A program made the position numbers and the translations under genes. Shown in pieces: positions 1 to 8,269 of a stretch of DNA of 43,852 nt (position 1 is its first letter; every line of letters starts with the position of its first letter). The notes beneath the pieces are model-generated. The model worked only from the letters and a program-made list of their open reading frames with translations. It was not told the DNA's origin and did no database searches. Location of the stretch: the NCBI GenBank assembly GCA_035574315.1, contig DATLYW010000037.1, positions 1 to 43,852 on the forward strand, read 5' to 3'. The DNA comes from Candidatus Zixiibacteriota bacterium (GTDB lineage Bacteria > Desulfobacterota > Binatia > UBA9968).

Positions 1-28
1 GGGCCGGGCGAGGCCCCGCCCGCCTCCA

Positions 29-1042
29 TCAGCGGAGCTTGAACACTTCCTTCCAGACCTTTTCGTACTTCGTGTACTGCTTGAGGTCCTCGACGCCGAC
101 GGCGTAGATCACCTTGGGGCGGATGGGGTCTCTGGGCTCCACCTTCGGGTGCGCCGGGGTCCGCCCGCCCTTGGAGTAGACGGTCTGCCCTTCGACCGAG
201 GCGGCCCAGCGGTTGAACAGCCAGGCGGTGTTCGGGTGCGGGGCATCCTTCATGACCGCGACCGCGATGATGCCCGCCGCCCCTTCCGTCAGCATGTAGT
301 CCACGGGCGCTCCCTTTCGCTTGCGCCCCGGATAATGGTGCGAGTAGCAGGTAAAGCACGCCGCCGCCTGGCCCGCGACCAGGAATTCCGCGAGCTGCGA
401 GTGGCCCCTGTGGAACTCGACGTTGTTATCGGCGATCCTGGCCAGCACCGCGCGCGCCTTCTCCAGGCTCTTGTGCTTGTGCGTGAGCGCGATCAGGATC
501 TCGTAGTCGCGCGGCTCGGCGATCAGCCGGCCCTTCCAGCGGGGGTGGGCGAAATCGTCCAGGCTCTTGGGCTCCTCGTCCTTCTTGACCAGGTTGGTGT
601 TCCAGGCGCCGACGAAGAAGATCAGGTTGTTCGCCGTCCAGAAGGACCCCCTGAGGTTGTCGGGGTAGTCGGCGGCCTCGGGAGGAGTTTTCTCGAGGAT
701 CAGTCCCTGGGCCTGGACCTTGTTGATGTCTTCGAGGCCGAACTCGAGGACGTCCGCGATCGTCCGGCCGCCCCGGGCCTCCGCGATGGCCCGCGCCGAG
801 AGCTTGTCCGACGTGGCGTCGACATGATTGATCTTGATTCCCGGAAAGCGCTTTTCGAAAACCGGATAGATCTTCTCGGCGTTGATCTGCGCGAGCGAGC
901 AGTAACAGTTGAGCACCCCGCCTTCCTTGAGCGCCTTCTTGTACAGCTCGTCGATGGTCTCGGCGGGCGCGGACGCGGCGAGCGCGGCGCGGACGCCGAG
1001 GGTCGCAAAAAGGAACAGCACTCCACTGGCTTTAGCGAACAT
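29..1042 (-). CDS. ABC transporter substrate-binding protein, Fe3+/polyamine (family 1) type
   Basis: Periplasmic solute-binding protein of the Fe3+/putrescine-type extracellular family (AfuA/FutA-like), about 337 residues, a normal length. The N-terminus has a hydrophobic signal segment ending near an Ala-Leu-Ala-Ala stretch. It is followed by the typical opening (ELYKKALKEGGVLNCYCS), the 'FEKRFPGIKINHV' strand, and later the 'HPRWKGRLIAEP' hinge region. The start is set by a clear AAGGAGG at 1050-1056, seven bases before the ATG at 1042; a longer frame to 1072 lacks this. The ligand cannot be read from sequence: iron, polyamine and organic acids are all bound by relatives. A permease/ATPase would have to lie beyond the left edge, since none is present to the right. 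Directly upstream is the remnant of a different binding protein. Confidence 0.85.
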   Translation of the reverse strand: MFAKASGVLFLFATLGVRAALAASAPAETIDELYKKALKEGGVLNCYCSLAQINAEKIYPVFEKRFPGIKINHVDATSDKLSARAIAEARGGRTIADVLEFGLEDINKVQAQGLILEKTPPEAADYPDNLRGSFWTANNLIFFVGAWNTNLVKKDEEPKSLDDFAHPRWKGRLIAEPRDYEILIALTHKHKSLEKARAVLARIADNNVEFHRGHSQLAEFLVAGQAAACFTCYSHHYPGRKRKGAPVDYMLTEGAAGIIAVAVMKDAPHPNTAWLFNRWAASVEGQTVYSKGGRTPAHPKVEPRDPIRPKVIYAVGVEDLKQYTKYEKVWKEVFKLR

Positions 1043-1105
1043 CGGGCGACCTCCTTCCGTTTTCTTGTTCATCCCTGGCTATTTCCTGGCTCACTTCATG
1101 GCGCG

Positions 1106-1357
1106 CTACGGCCGTCCCCGCAGGTCCGGGCTCATGCCGAGAAACTCCGCGACCAGGCGCGAATACTGGTCGTAGCCGCCGGCGGCGGAGAATCCGACCA
1201 CGATCCGGACGGTCTTGCCCCGGTAGAAGTCCGCGACCGTTCTTTCGTCGAAACGCCGCGCCGCGCCGTCCGTTTCGGCGCTGGGGAGCATGCCGCATGC
1301 CGCGGTCGAGGGCCAGAAAGAGCGCAAGACCGACCCGAACGCCGTTACCCGTTGCAT
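1106..1357 (-). pseudogene. 5' remnant of a TctC/Bug-type tripartite tricarboxylate transporter binding protein
   Basis: An 83-codon frame with a good ribosome site (GGAGG eight bases before the ATG at 1357). It contains the hallmark N-terminal block of the TctC/Bug binding proteins, 'DFYRGKTVRIVVGFSAAGG', followed by 'YDQYSRLVAEFLG'. Family members are about 320-330 residues, and normally continue into the 'HIPGNP' segment. Here the frame reaches a TAG within a dozen residues, and no further TctC-like sequence follows before the next gene. I infer a large deletion removed the C-terminal three quarters. A fragment still translated from its own start cannot be excluded, but it could not form the two-lobed binding fold. 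Confidence 0.7.
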
Positions 1358-1774
1358 GGTTGCTGCCTCCGTATACGAATTTGGTCGGAGAAACAAGAGG
1401 TCATTTCATTTTCCCGCCGGATCCTCCCTCCAGCGGCCTCGCCCGGTTCCCGCGAGCCTCCAAAGTTTTAGACGCGGTCGGCGAACGCCGATTCATCGGT
1501 CCCGCGGGCTCCCACTGGATGGCGAGAAAGGCACGGGCGGCGGGGCCTGCGGGAGAATTCCGCCAGCGCATATCACAAACCGGACGAAAATAAAGCCCTC
1601 CGGCGACCGCGGGCTCGTTTCCTCACCCGTCGCCGACGGCCGCCGCAGCAATGCCCCGAGAAACATGACGGGAATCCGCCTTGACGGATGCGAAAGCGAA
1701 GTGCTACTTTCGGCCCGTTTCGACGGCCCGCTCGACGGAACAGCGGCACGTCCGAAGAGATCAAGGGGGACATC
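1358..1774. other. Intergenic region between divergent binding-protein genes
   Basis: About 417 bases without a convincing gene. Overlapping open frames here have no recognisable protein features and look like GC-rich chance frames. The only signal I can support is the promoter-like pair near 1681-1710 that would serve the rightward binding-protein genes. Confidence 0.5.
1681..1710 (+). promoter_or_regulatory. Sigma70-like promoter upstream of the tandem binding-protein genes
   Basis: TTGACG at 1681-1686, an 18-base spacer, then TACTTT at 1705-1710. The -35 matches consensus at five of six positions; the -10 is weak. It lies about 65 bases upstream of the ATG at 1775. Confidence 0.35.
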
Positions 1775-2764
1775 ATGCCGAAGCGCATCATGAAGGCGGT
1801 CGTTGCACTCGGGTTGGCTCTGGGCATACCTGCCGCTGGCCTGGCCCAGGAAAAGTTGCGGCTGGCGTGGGCGGGCTTCAGCCCGACCAACAGCCCGATC
1901 TGGGTGATCGAGGAGCGAAAGCTCCTGCAGAAGCAGGGCGTTCAGCCCGAGATCATCGCCATCAGCAACAGCCCCACCGTTCTTCAGGCGCTGCTTGCCG
2001 GCGAGATCGACGCGGCCAGCATCTCGGTGACGACGCTTACCAGCTCCCGGCTCCAGGGAGCCGATACCGTGATGATCGTCGGCGTGGTGCCGACTTTCGT
2101 CGATCACATCGTGTCGCTGTCGAGCATCACGAAGGTCGAGCAGCTCAAGGGGAAAGTGGGCGGCGTCAACCGGCTGGGAAGCACCTCGGACCTCGGGCTG
2201 CGGCTCGCTCTGCGGCGGCTCGGCGTCGATCCGGAGAAGGACGTCAGGATCCTTCCCGTGGGGGGAAACCCCGAGCGGTTCGCGGCCTTGTCCAAGGGGC
2301 TCACGCAGTTCACGATCATGCCCGAGCCTTTTCTGACGCAGGCGGAGCAGCTCGGCTTTCGCAACCTCTACAACGTGGCCGACCTCAAGATTCCATTCTG
2401 GTGGAACGGGATTCTGAGCCGCGAAGCGATCGTCAAGGCAAAGCGGCCGCTGCTGCTCAAGCTCACGCGCGCCATGATCGAAGCGATCCACATCATCAAG
2501 ACCGAAAAGGAGTACGCAAAGAAGCTGTTCAAGAAAAATCTCGGGGTGGGCGACCCCGAGGGTCTGGAGCGCGCTTACCAGGACTATTCGAGGGTCTTTC
2601 CAGAAGCCCCCTACCCGACCCCGGAGGGCGTAAAGACCATGCTGGACGATCTGGCGCCGCGCAATCCCAAAGCCTCGGCGGCCGATCCCAGGGCTTTCGT
2701 CGATCCCAGCCTGGTCAAGGAATTCGAGGCCTCCGGGTTCATCAAGCAGCTCTACAAGAAATAG
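1775..2764 (+). CDS. NMT1/SsuA-like ABC transporter substrate-binding protein (copy 1)
   Basis: A 329-residue periplasmic binding protein of the NMT1/THI5-SsuA-TauA superfamily, in the group that carries small organic or sulfonate-type solutes. A signal peptide precedes an 'AGLAQ' cleavage region. The mature protein opens with 'LRLAWAGFSPTNSPIWV' and carries 'NSPTVLQALLAGEIDAA', the usual ligand-pocket block of this family. The ATG at 1775 is chosen because an AAGGGGG sits just upstream (about 1763-1769) and the signal peptide starts there; the frame extends to 1688 without other support. It is followed by a close paralogue at 3016 in the same orientation. No permease or ATPase gene is adjacent, so the rest of the transporter must be elsewhere or shared. 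Ligand unknown. Confidence 0.85.
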   Translation: MPKRIMKAVVALGLALGIPAAGLAQEKLRLAWAGFSPTNSPIWVIEERKLLQKQGVQPEIIAISNSPTVLQALLAGEIDAASISVTTLTSSRLQGADTVMIVGVVPTFVDHIVSLSSITKVEQLKGKVGGVNRLGSTSDLGLRLALRRLGVDPEKDVRILPVGGNPERFAALSKGLTQFTIMPEPFLTQAEQLGFRNLYNVADLKIPFWWNGILSREAIVKAKRPLLLKLTRAMIEAIHIIKTEKEYAKKLFKKNLGVGDPEGLERAYQDYSRVFPEAPYPTPEGVKTMLDDLAPRNPKASAADPRAFVDPSLVKEFEASGFIKQLYKK

Positions 2765-2889
2765 CCGAGGATCGACGGACCCGGCGCGCGCTTGCCGGGC
2801 GCTCCTTGCCCGTCCGCGGCACGCGTGCTAGCCAGTTAGTCAGCAGTGAGCGGGCGCCGCCGCTCCGCGGTATGGCTTGAACGCAGCCC

Positions 2890-2912
2890 GGCGGCTGAAC
2901 GGTGGAGCCGCC
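2890..2912. terminator. Hairpin between the two tandem binding-protein genes
   Basis: Perfect 7-bp inverted repeat: GGCGGCT at 2890-2896 and AGCCGCC at 2906-2912, with a nine-base loop. There is no T-run, so it may instead be an mRNA processing or stability hairpin setting the ratio of the two paralogues. Confidence 0.3.
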
Positions 2913-3015
2913 TGAACACTTCAGTCGATTGAACGCGCGCGGTCCCTGCGACCGGGATATATGGTCCGCATTCTGAACATCGACGAGCCCATCGAGCAAT
3001 AAACCCGGAGGATCT

Positions 3016-4017
3016 ATGCAAGTCATTTCTGTTTTGTTCGCGGCCGCCGTCTGCCTGGCGGGCGCCTTTTTCGGCGGACAGGGATCGTCGGAGGCCCAGG
3101 AACGGTTGCGAATCGCGTGGGCGGGAGACAGCCCCGCCAACAGCCCGATCTGGGTCGTGCAGGAGAAAGGGCTGCTCAAGAAGCACGGCCTGCACGGCGA
3201 GGTGATCCGGATCACCAACAGCCCCACGGCGGTGCAGGCTCTGCTCGCCGGCGAGCTGGACGTGATCGTCACCTCGGTGACGACGCTTGTCAGCTCGCGC
3301 CTCGCCGGAGCGGACATCGTCATGATTCTGGGGATGGTCCCCACCTTCGTCGACCACATCATTTCCATTCCCTCCATCGAACGCGTGGAGCAGCTCAAAG
3401 GGAGGACGGGCGGCGTCAACCGTCTCGGCAGCACTTCCGATCTCGGGCTTCGGCTCGCGCTGAGGAGGCTCGGCGTGGACCCGGAAAAGGACGTCAAGAT
3501 CATTACCGCGGGCGGTAATCCGGAAAGGTTCGCCGCGCTGTCCAAAGGAGTCGTGCAGTTTTCGATCATGCCCGAGCCTTTCGTGCGGGAGGCGGAAAAG
3601 CTCGGCTTCCGCGACCTGCTGGACATCGGCTCGTTGAAGATCCCCTTCTGGTGGAATGCGGTGCTCACCAAGGAAAGCACGGCCCGGGCCCGCCGGCCCG
3701 TCATGCTGCGCTTCGCGCGCGCCATGATCGAGGCGGTCCACTCGATCAAGACCGAAAAGGAAAGCAGCAAGGCGATCTTCAGCAAGAACCTGCGGCTGAC
3801 CGACCCCGAGGGGCTGGAGCGCGCCTATCGAGCCTACAACGCGGTCTTTCCCGAAAACCTGCTGCCGACGCCGGAGGGCGTGAAGACGTTGCTCGAGGAT
3901 CTGGCGCCGCGAAATCCCAAGGCCGCGACCGCCGATCCGAAGACGTTCGTCGATCCCAGCCTGATCCGGGAAATCGAGGGGGCGGGCTTCATCAAGCAGC
4001 TTTACAGGAGAAATTAA
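3016..4017 (+). CDS. NMT1/SsuA-like ABC transporter substrate-binding protein (copy 2)
   Basis: A 333-residue periplasmic binding protein, about 70% identical by eye to the preceding gene at 1775; a block of 29 residues starting GGVNRLGSTSDLG is the same in both. It has its own signal peptide ending near 'SSEAQ', and a GGAGG at 3007-3011 four bases before the ATG. Differences cluster in the first lobe (for instance 'ELDVIVTSVTTLV' against 'EIDAASISVTTLT'), which suggests recent duplication followed by change in ligand preference. The 250-base gap and the hairpin at 2890 separate the two. Nothing downstream encodes a permease: the next gene is a dehydrogenase of the SDR family. Ligand unknown. 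Confidence 0.85.
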   Translation: MQVISVLFAAAVCLAGAFFGGQGSSEAQERLRIAWAGDSPANSPIWVVQEKGLLKKHGLHGEVIRITNSPTAVQALLAGELDVIVTSVTTLVSSRLAGADIVMILGMVPTFVDHIISIPSIERVEQLKGRTGGVNRLGSTSDLGLRLALRRLGVDPEKDVKIITAGGNPERFAALSKGVVQFSIMPEPFVREAEKLGFRDLLDIGSLKIPFWWNAVLTKESTARARRPVMLRFARAMIEAVHSIKTEKESSKAIFSKNLRLTDPEGLERAYRAYNAVFPENLLPTPEGVKTLLEDLAPRNPKAATADPKTFVDPSLIREIEGAGFIKQLYRRN

Positions 4018-4192
4018 TAATAAGGAGCTCGCCGTTCGCAGACATCCGTCGAAAGCGGGCCGGGAGCGGCCGGCCCTGCCGCGCGCGGGATACGCAATGG
4101 CGATCGACAGGGAGTGCGAGGGGCGGCCCCAGCGCAGCGGCGACGAAGGGTTGCCGCTTAGAAGGTTCGGAAACGGTTGAGGGGAGGTCCAG

Positions 4193-5014
4193 ATGGCCGA
4201 CGAAACCGAAGAGCATCCGATGCTCCGCCCGGGACGGGGCAGGCTTCAGGGCAAGGTGGCGCTGATCACGGGCGCCAACAGCGGGATCGGGCGCGCGACG
4301 GCGCGTTTGTTCGCAAGAGAGGGCGCCCGCGTGCTTTGCTGCGACATTCAGGAGGAGATCGCGCCACGCGTCGACGAGCTGATCGAGCGCGAGGGCGGCC
4401 AGGCCGTGTTCATGCGCGCCGACGTCACGCGGCAGGAGGATTGCGACCGGATGGTCGCCGCGGCGCTGGAGACCTTCGGCGACCTCGACATCCTGTACAA
4501 CAACGCGGGCGGCGGGATCCGAAAGAAGCTCCACGAGCATACCGACGAAGAGTGGAGCTTCATTCTCAACCTCAACCTCAACGCCATGTTTCGCGGCGCC
4601 CGGGCGGCGCTCCCGCATTTCATCCGCAAGCGCAGCGGCAACATCGTGACAACGGCATCGACCTTCGGCCTGCTCGCCTCGCCCGATTATCCCGGCTATT
4701 GCGCGACCAAGGCGGCGATCATCAACCTCACGCGGCAGATGGCGCTGGACTACGGTCCGTACGGCATTCGCGTCAATTGCGTCTGTCCGGGAGCCGTGGA
4801 GACGCCTCGATTCCGCGGCTTTCCGCCGCGGCGAACGCTCGACGGCATGACCGAAGAGCAAAGGGAGAGGCTCGGCAGCAGCAACAAGGCGCTGCTCCGC
4901 ATGGGGCGGCCCGAAGAAATCGCCTACGGCGTGCTGTTCCTCGTTTCCGACGAAGCTTCGTTCGTCACGGGCCACGCTTTGGTGATCGACGGCGGACAGA
5001 CGATCGACGCGTAG
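4193..5014 (+). CDS. SDR family oxidoreductase
   Basis: A 273-residue classical short-chain dehydrogenase/reductase: an NAD(P)(H)-dependent alcohol/ketone oxidoreductase with a cytoplasmic Rossmann fold. Visible motifs are TGANSGIG at 26-33 for cofactor binding, an acidic D51 at the end of the second strand (favouring NAD over NADP), NNAG at 103-106, a catalytic serine near 156, and Y169-x3-K173 in 'YCATK'. The C-terminal 'GHALVIDGGQTIDA' is typical of the glucose-dehydrogenase/FabG-like subgroup. The start is supported by GGGGAGG about six bases upstream. It follows the binding-protein pair in the same direction after 175 bases, so it may share their transcript. The substrate cannot be assigned. 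Confidence 0.88.
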   Translation: MADETEEHPMLRPGRGRLQGKVALITGANSGIGRATARLFAREGARVLCCDIQEEIAPRVDELIEREGGQAVFMRADVTRQEDCDRMVAAALETFGDLDILYNNAGGGIRKKLHEHTDEEWSFILNLNLNAMFRGARAALPHFIRKRSGNIVTTASTFGLLASPDYPGYCATKAAIINLTRQMALDYGPYGIRVNCVCPGAVETPRFRGFPPRRTLDGMTEEQRERLGSSNKALLRMGRPEEIAYGVLFLVSDEASFVTGHALVIDGGQTIDA

Positions 5015-5208
5015 ATCTTCGCGCGCGCAGCGATCGCGGCGGGAGTCGACGGCGGGAGTCCGCGCAGCCTGTCGGAAAAGGCTTCCGCCCGGCGCCGATC
5101 GAGCTCCAGGGGCTGCGTGTCGTGCCCGGTGATCCTTCACGCTCGGCGAGGTCCCGGCGGCCGCTCAAAAAACGTTCGCGCTGTTCGACGGCTTCACTCC
5201 GTCGGCCT

Positions 5209-5907
5209 TCAGGGCTCTCGTTGCACTTTGGCGCGCAGCCTTTCCAGGAACTGCTCCGGGAAAGGCTCCGCTCTCAGCTCCTGCGCTCGTTTGGCTTTGG
5301 TCCAGGCCTCTTCGTATCTCTGCTGGGCGTAAAGCGAGATCGCCCATTCGCGCCAGCTCATGCCCAGGCCGGGATCGGCCTCGGCGCTTTCCGTAAAGCG
5401 CTGGTTGGCGGCGACGAAGTGGCGCGCCCGCTCGAGCTGCCGGTCCTCCCCCAGGCGCACGGCGTACTCCGAATGGAGCGCTCCGAGATCGGCCAGCAAT
5501 CTTGCCCGCTGCTTCGGGTCGTCGATCAGCTCGCGCGCCCGCTCGAGCTGATCGATCGCTTCCCGCACCTTGCCGCGCTCGTTCAGGACGGCGCCCTCGC
5601 CCCAGTAGGCCTGATAGTTGCCGGGGTTGAGGATGCGGCTCTGGCGAAACCGCTCCATGGCGGCGTCGAGGGCGCCGCGGCGAAACGCGTCCCATCCCAG
5701 GCCCGCCAGGGCCCGGCTGGCGGCGGCGCGGCTGCCGTACTGGAGCACGGCGCCACGGATGAGCGCGTCGTCGTCGCGTTTGGCCTCTTCCGCCTCGCGG
5801 GGGCCGGCCTGCGGCGCTGCGGCGGGAGCGACCTGCGCGGCCCCGGCGTTCGACCAGAGCGCCAGGGCGATCACCCCGGGAATGATTTTACGCTGGACAA
5901 GGAGCAT
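5209..5907 (-). CDS. Exported TPR-repeat protein
   Basis: About 232 residues. The first roughly 25 form a signal peptide (MLLVQRKIIPGVIALALW, cleavage near 'AGAA'). The rest is alpha-helical with at least two tetratricopeptide-like units, one around 'GWDAFRRGALDAAMERFRQS' followed by 'ILNPGNYQAYWGEG', and another around 'ERGKVREAIDQLERA'. TPR proteins act as protein-binding scaffolds; here the location would be periplasmic. The frame stays open far upstream, antisense to the SDR gene at 6043, but the signal peptide fixes the likely start at 5907 even though no good ribosome site precedes it. It is convergent with the SDR gene at 4193 and has no same-strand partner. Confidence 0.65.
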   Translation of the reverse strand: MLLVQRKIIPGVIALALWSNAGAAQVAPAAAPQAGPREAEEAKRDDDALIRGAVLQYGSRAAASRALAGLGWDAFRRGALDAAMERFRQSRILNPGNYQAYWGEGAVLNERGKVREAIDQLERARELIDDPKQRARLLADLGALHSEYAVRLGEDRQLERARHFVAANQRFTESAEADPGLGMSWREWAISLYAQQRYEEAWTKAKRAQELRAEPFPEQFLERLRAKVQREP

Positions 5908-5984
5908 CGTACCCGGCAGAAGAGCTGCGATCGGGACCCGATCATAGCACACCGTCGCGAATTGGCCAGATCGGCGCGCGGAGC

Positions 5985-6014
5985 TTGACAGTTTTTCCGC
6001 TTCGAGTCTATGGT
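5985..6014 (+). promoter_or_regulatory. Sigma70-like promoter for the SDR gene at 6043
   Basis: TTGACA at 5985-5990 (perfect -35), an 18-base spacer, TATGGT at 6009-6014. The ATG at 6043 lies about 28 bases downstream, giving a short leader. Confidence 0.5.
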
Positions 6015-6042
6015 TGCCGCAGCTTCGAGCGAGGGAAACGAC

Positions 6043-6813
6043 ATGATCGACGGGCTCAAGGACAAGGTTGCGATCGTCACCGGCGGCGGGCACGGCATCG
6101 GGCGGGCCTACTGTCTCGGCTTCGGCCGTGCGGGGGCGCGGGTGGTGGTGGCGGACATCGACGGCCCGGCCGCGACCAGGGTCGCAAAGGAGGTCGGCGG
6201 CGAAACCGGAGCGTCGGCGGTCGCGGTCACGGTCGACGTCTCCGACGAAGGCTCGACGCAGGCGATGGCGCGCAGGGCCCTGGAGGAATTCGGCCGCATC
6301 GACATCCTGGTCAACAACGCCGCTGTCTTCGCGACGATTCCGATGAACCGCGGCGGCATCGAGTCGATCGATCCCGCCGAGTGGGACCGCATGATGGCCG
6401 TCAATCTGAAAGGGCTGTTTTTCTGCTGCCGCGCCGTGCTCCCCGCGATGCGGAAGCAGAAAGCGGGCAAGATCATCAACATCTCCTCCGGCACCGCTCT
6501 GAACGGCAGCCCGGGCAGGATCCACTACGTGGCTTCCAAGGCCGGCGTGATCGGCTTTACCCGCACGCTCGCCCGCGAGGTCGGCGACGACAACATCAAC
6601 GTTAACGCGGTGGCTCCGGGATCGACGCTGTCCGAGGAAAATCCGACCGAGGAGATCATCAAGTACCGTCAGGCCCGTTTGGGCGACCGCGCCCTGAAGC
6701 GCGTGCAGGTGCCGCAGGATCTGGTCGGCACGGTCCTGTTCCTGGCCTCGCCGCTCAGCGACTTCATGACCGGCCAGACGCTCTCGGTCGACGGCGGAGT
6801 CGTGTTCCTGTAA
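6043..6813 (+). CDS. SDR family oxidoreductase (FabG-like)
   Basis: A 256-residue classical SDR. It has TGGGHGIG at 13-20, D38 after the second strand (NAD preference), NNAA at 91-94, a serine pair at 148-149 in 'NISSG', and Y162-x3-K166 in 'YVASK'. The end 'MTGQTLSVDGGVVFL' is the usual SDR C-terminus. The ATG at 6043 follows GAGGGA with good spacing; the in-frame ATG at 6010 would overlap the predicted -10 and is less likely. An alpha/beta hydrolase starts 22 bases after the stop, so the two probably form an operon. A hydrolase plus a dehydrogenase is common in degradation of aromatic or alicyclic compounds, but the substrate is not identifiable. Confidence 0.88.
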   Translation: MIDGLKDKVAIVTGGGHGIGRAYCLGFGRAGARVVVADIDGPAATRVAKEVGGETGASAVAVTVDVSDEGSTQAMARRALEEFGRIDILVNNAAVFATIPMNRGGIESIDPAEWDRMMAVNLKGLFFCCRAVLPAMRKQKAGKIINISSGTALNGSPGRIHYVASKAGVIGFTRTLAREVGDDNINVNAVAPGSTLSEENPTEEIIKYRQARLGDRALKRVQVPQDLVGTVLFLASPLSDFMTGQTLSVDGGVVFL

Positions 6814-6835
6814 CGGTTCCGCCCGGCCCGCCCCC

Positions 6836-7654
6836 ATGCCTTACGAGCACCGCACGGTTTTCGTCGGCGACATCAAGACTCATTTCCTCGAGGCGGGAAG
6901 CGGCCAGCCGCTCGTGCTCCTCCACGGCGGGGAGTACGGCGCCTCCGCCGAGATCACGTGGCGCGCCAACATCGATTTCCTCGCGCGCCGCTTTCGCGTG
7001 ATCGCCCCGGACATGCTCGGCTGGGGCGGGACCGACAAGATCTACAGCTTTTCCGATCCGGCGGGTTTTCGCATCAGGCATCTCAAGCGGCTTCTCGAGA
7101 CCCTCGGGGTCGAGGGGGCGTTCTTCGTCGGCAGCTCGAGCGGCGGGGGAACGATTCTGCGCGCCGCGGTCATGGAGCCGCCACCCTTCCAGATCCTGAA
7201 AATGGTCACGATCTGCGGCAACGCCAGCGTCTTCAAGACCAACTTCCAGGCGGACCTGGAGAACTACGTCCCGTCGCTCGAGAACATGAGGAAGATCGTC
7301 GCCCTGCTCTACCACGACCCGAAATGGCAGACTCCGGAGAACGTCGAGGAGCGGTACCAAAGCTCCATCGTCCCCGGGGCGTGGGAGGCGCTCTCCGCGG
7401 CGCGGCTCCGAAGCCCCGTGCATCAGCCGCGCTCGACCGTGGAAGAGTTCGTGCGCAGCCTTTCCCGGCTGCGGACCCCGCTCCTGATCATGTCCTGCGA
7501 GCACGACCCGCTCAACCAGCCGGACTGGGACGTGCGCTTCCAGGAGATCGTTCCCGGGTCGAAAGTGCACCGGTTCAGGAACTCCGCGCACGAGCCCCAG
7601 ATCGAGGAGACCGAGGAGTTCCACCGCGTGCTGCTCGATTTCCTGGAGGGATAG
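6836..7654 (+). CDS. Alpha/beta hydrolase
   Basis: A 272-residue alpha/beta-hydrolase fold enzyme, cytoplasmic, resembling the meta-cleavage-product hydrolases and esterases. The oxyanion-hole HGG is at 30-32. The nucleophile elbow G99-S-S101-S-G103 gives S101 as the likely nucleophile; the acid is probably D224 in 'EHDPLN' and the base H252 in 'NSAHEPQ'. It is 22 bases downstream of the SDR gene and likely cotranscribed. No obvious Shine-Dalgarno precedes the ATG at 6836, so translational coupling is possible. It faces the 3-hydroxyanthranilate dioxygenase-like gene convergently, 36 bases away. Ester, C-C or epoxide-type hydrolysis are all possible for this fold. Confidence 0.82.
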   Translation: MPYEHRTVFVGDIKTHFLEAGSGQPLVLLHGGEYGASAEITWRANIDFLARRFRVIAPDMLGWGGTDKIYSFSDPAGFRIRHLKRLLETLGVEGAFFVGSSSGGGTILRAAVMEPPPFQILKMVTICGNASVFKTNFQADLENYVPSLENMRKIVALLYHDPKWQTPENVEERYQSSIVPGAWEALSAARLRSPVHQPRSTVEEFVRSLSRLRTPLLIMSCEHDPLNQPDWDVRFQEIVPGSKVHRFRNSAHEPQIEETEEFHRVLLDFLEG

Positions 7655-7690
7655 AATCGGGCGCGGAGGCGAGGCCGCCGCCGCCCGGGC

Positions 7691-8248
7691 TCAGCGTTTC
7701 GGATCCAGGAAACCCAGGCGCTCCGCCATCGGCGTCTGCGGAAAGACCCAACCGCACTTCTTGCAGGTCCTCACCCGGGGGTCGGCGTTGAAGGCCTGGT
7801 AGATGCGGGAGACCTGCGCCGCGATATTCCCTTGCGTTACGGTTTCGGCGAGGACCTCCTCGTCGCAGCGCTCGCAGAACCACTGGAAGCGTTCGCTTTC
7901 GTCGTCTCGCCGCTTGCGCTCGATGACGAGGCCCCAGGTGTTGTCCGGGCGCCGGGGCGAGTGGGCCAGGCCGGACGGGCACAAAAAGACCTCTCCCTCC
8001 CGGATCGTGACGACTTCCCGCGCCCGGCCGGAGGGCTTGAGGTGCAGCTCGATGTCTCCTTCGATCTGGTAGAAGAACTCCTCCCCGGATTCGACGTGGA
8101 AGTCGAGCCGCGTGTTCGGCCCCCTGAGGATCATCACGATGAAGTCGCTATAATGCGCCAGGACGCGGTTGGTCCTGGCCGGCGGATCGAAGAGCGCGCG
8201 GTTCTCCGCCACCCAGCGCTTGAGATGGACCGGCGAAAGAAGATCCAT
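7691..8248 (-). CDS. nbaC: 3-hydroxyanthranilate 3,4-dioxygenase-like cupin
   Basis: 185 residues, the size of bacterial 3-hydroxyanthranilate 3,4-dioxygenase, which opens the aromatic ring with Fe(II) and O2 in kynurenine catabolism. All key positions are present: metal ligands H51, E57 and H96; substrate-binding R47, R100 and E110; and the second rubredoxin-like metal site C125, C128, C162 and C165, at nearly the same numbering as the characterised Cupriavidus enzyme. The family block 'GPNTRLDFHVESGEEFFYQ' is clear. The gene follows the diiron-type gene at 8270 by 21 bases, within a three-gene group of probable metal-dependent oxygenases. No kynureninase or aminomuconate genes are nearby, so the natural substrate could be a different aminophenol-type ring. 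Confidence 0.85.
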   Translation of the reverse strand: MDLLSPVHLKRWVAENRALFDPPARTNRVLAHYSDFIVMILRGPNTRLDFHVESGEEFFYQIEGDIELHLKPSGRAREVVTIREGEVFLCPSGLAHSPRRPDNTWGLVIERKRRDDESERFQWFCERCDEEVLAETVTQGNIAAQVSRIYQAFNADPRVRTCKKCGWVFPQTPMAERLGFLDPKR

Positions 8249-8269
8249 GCGGGCCTCGCTTTTTCCGGC

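Noticed and set aside
5037..5061. Short direct repeat CGGCGGGAGTC twice between the SDR and TPR genes
   Set aside because: Only two 11-base copies in GC-rich sequence; not clearly above chance and no dyad structure for a terminator.
5908..6837. Upstream extension of the TPR protein frame to 6837
   Set aside because: The extension is antisense to the SDR gene; a signal peptide at 5907 gives a natural start.
7655..7690. GC-rich inverted sequence between the alpha/beta hydrolase and the cupin gene as a terminator
   Set aside because: The stem is interrupted and there is no T-run; the gap is just 36 bases of GC-rich DNA.
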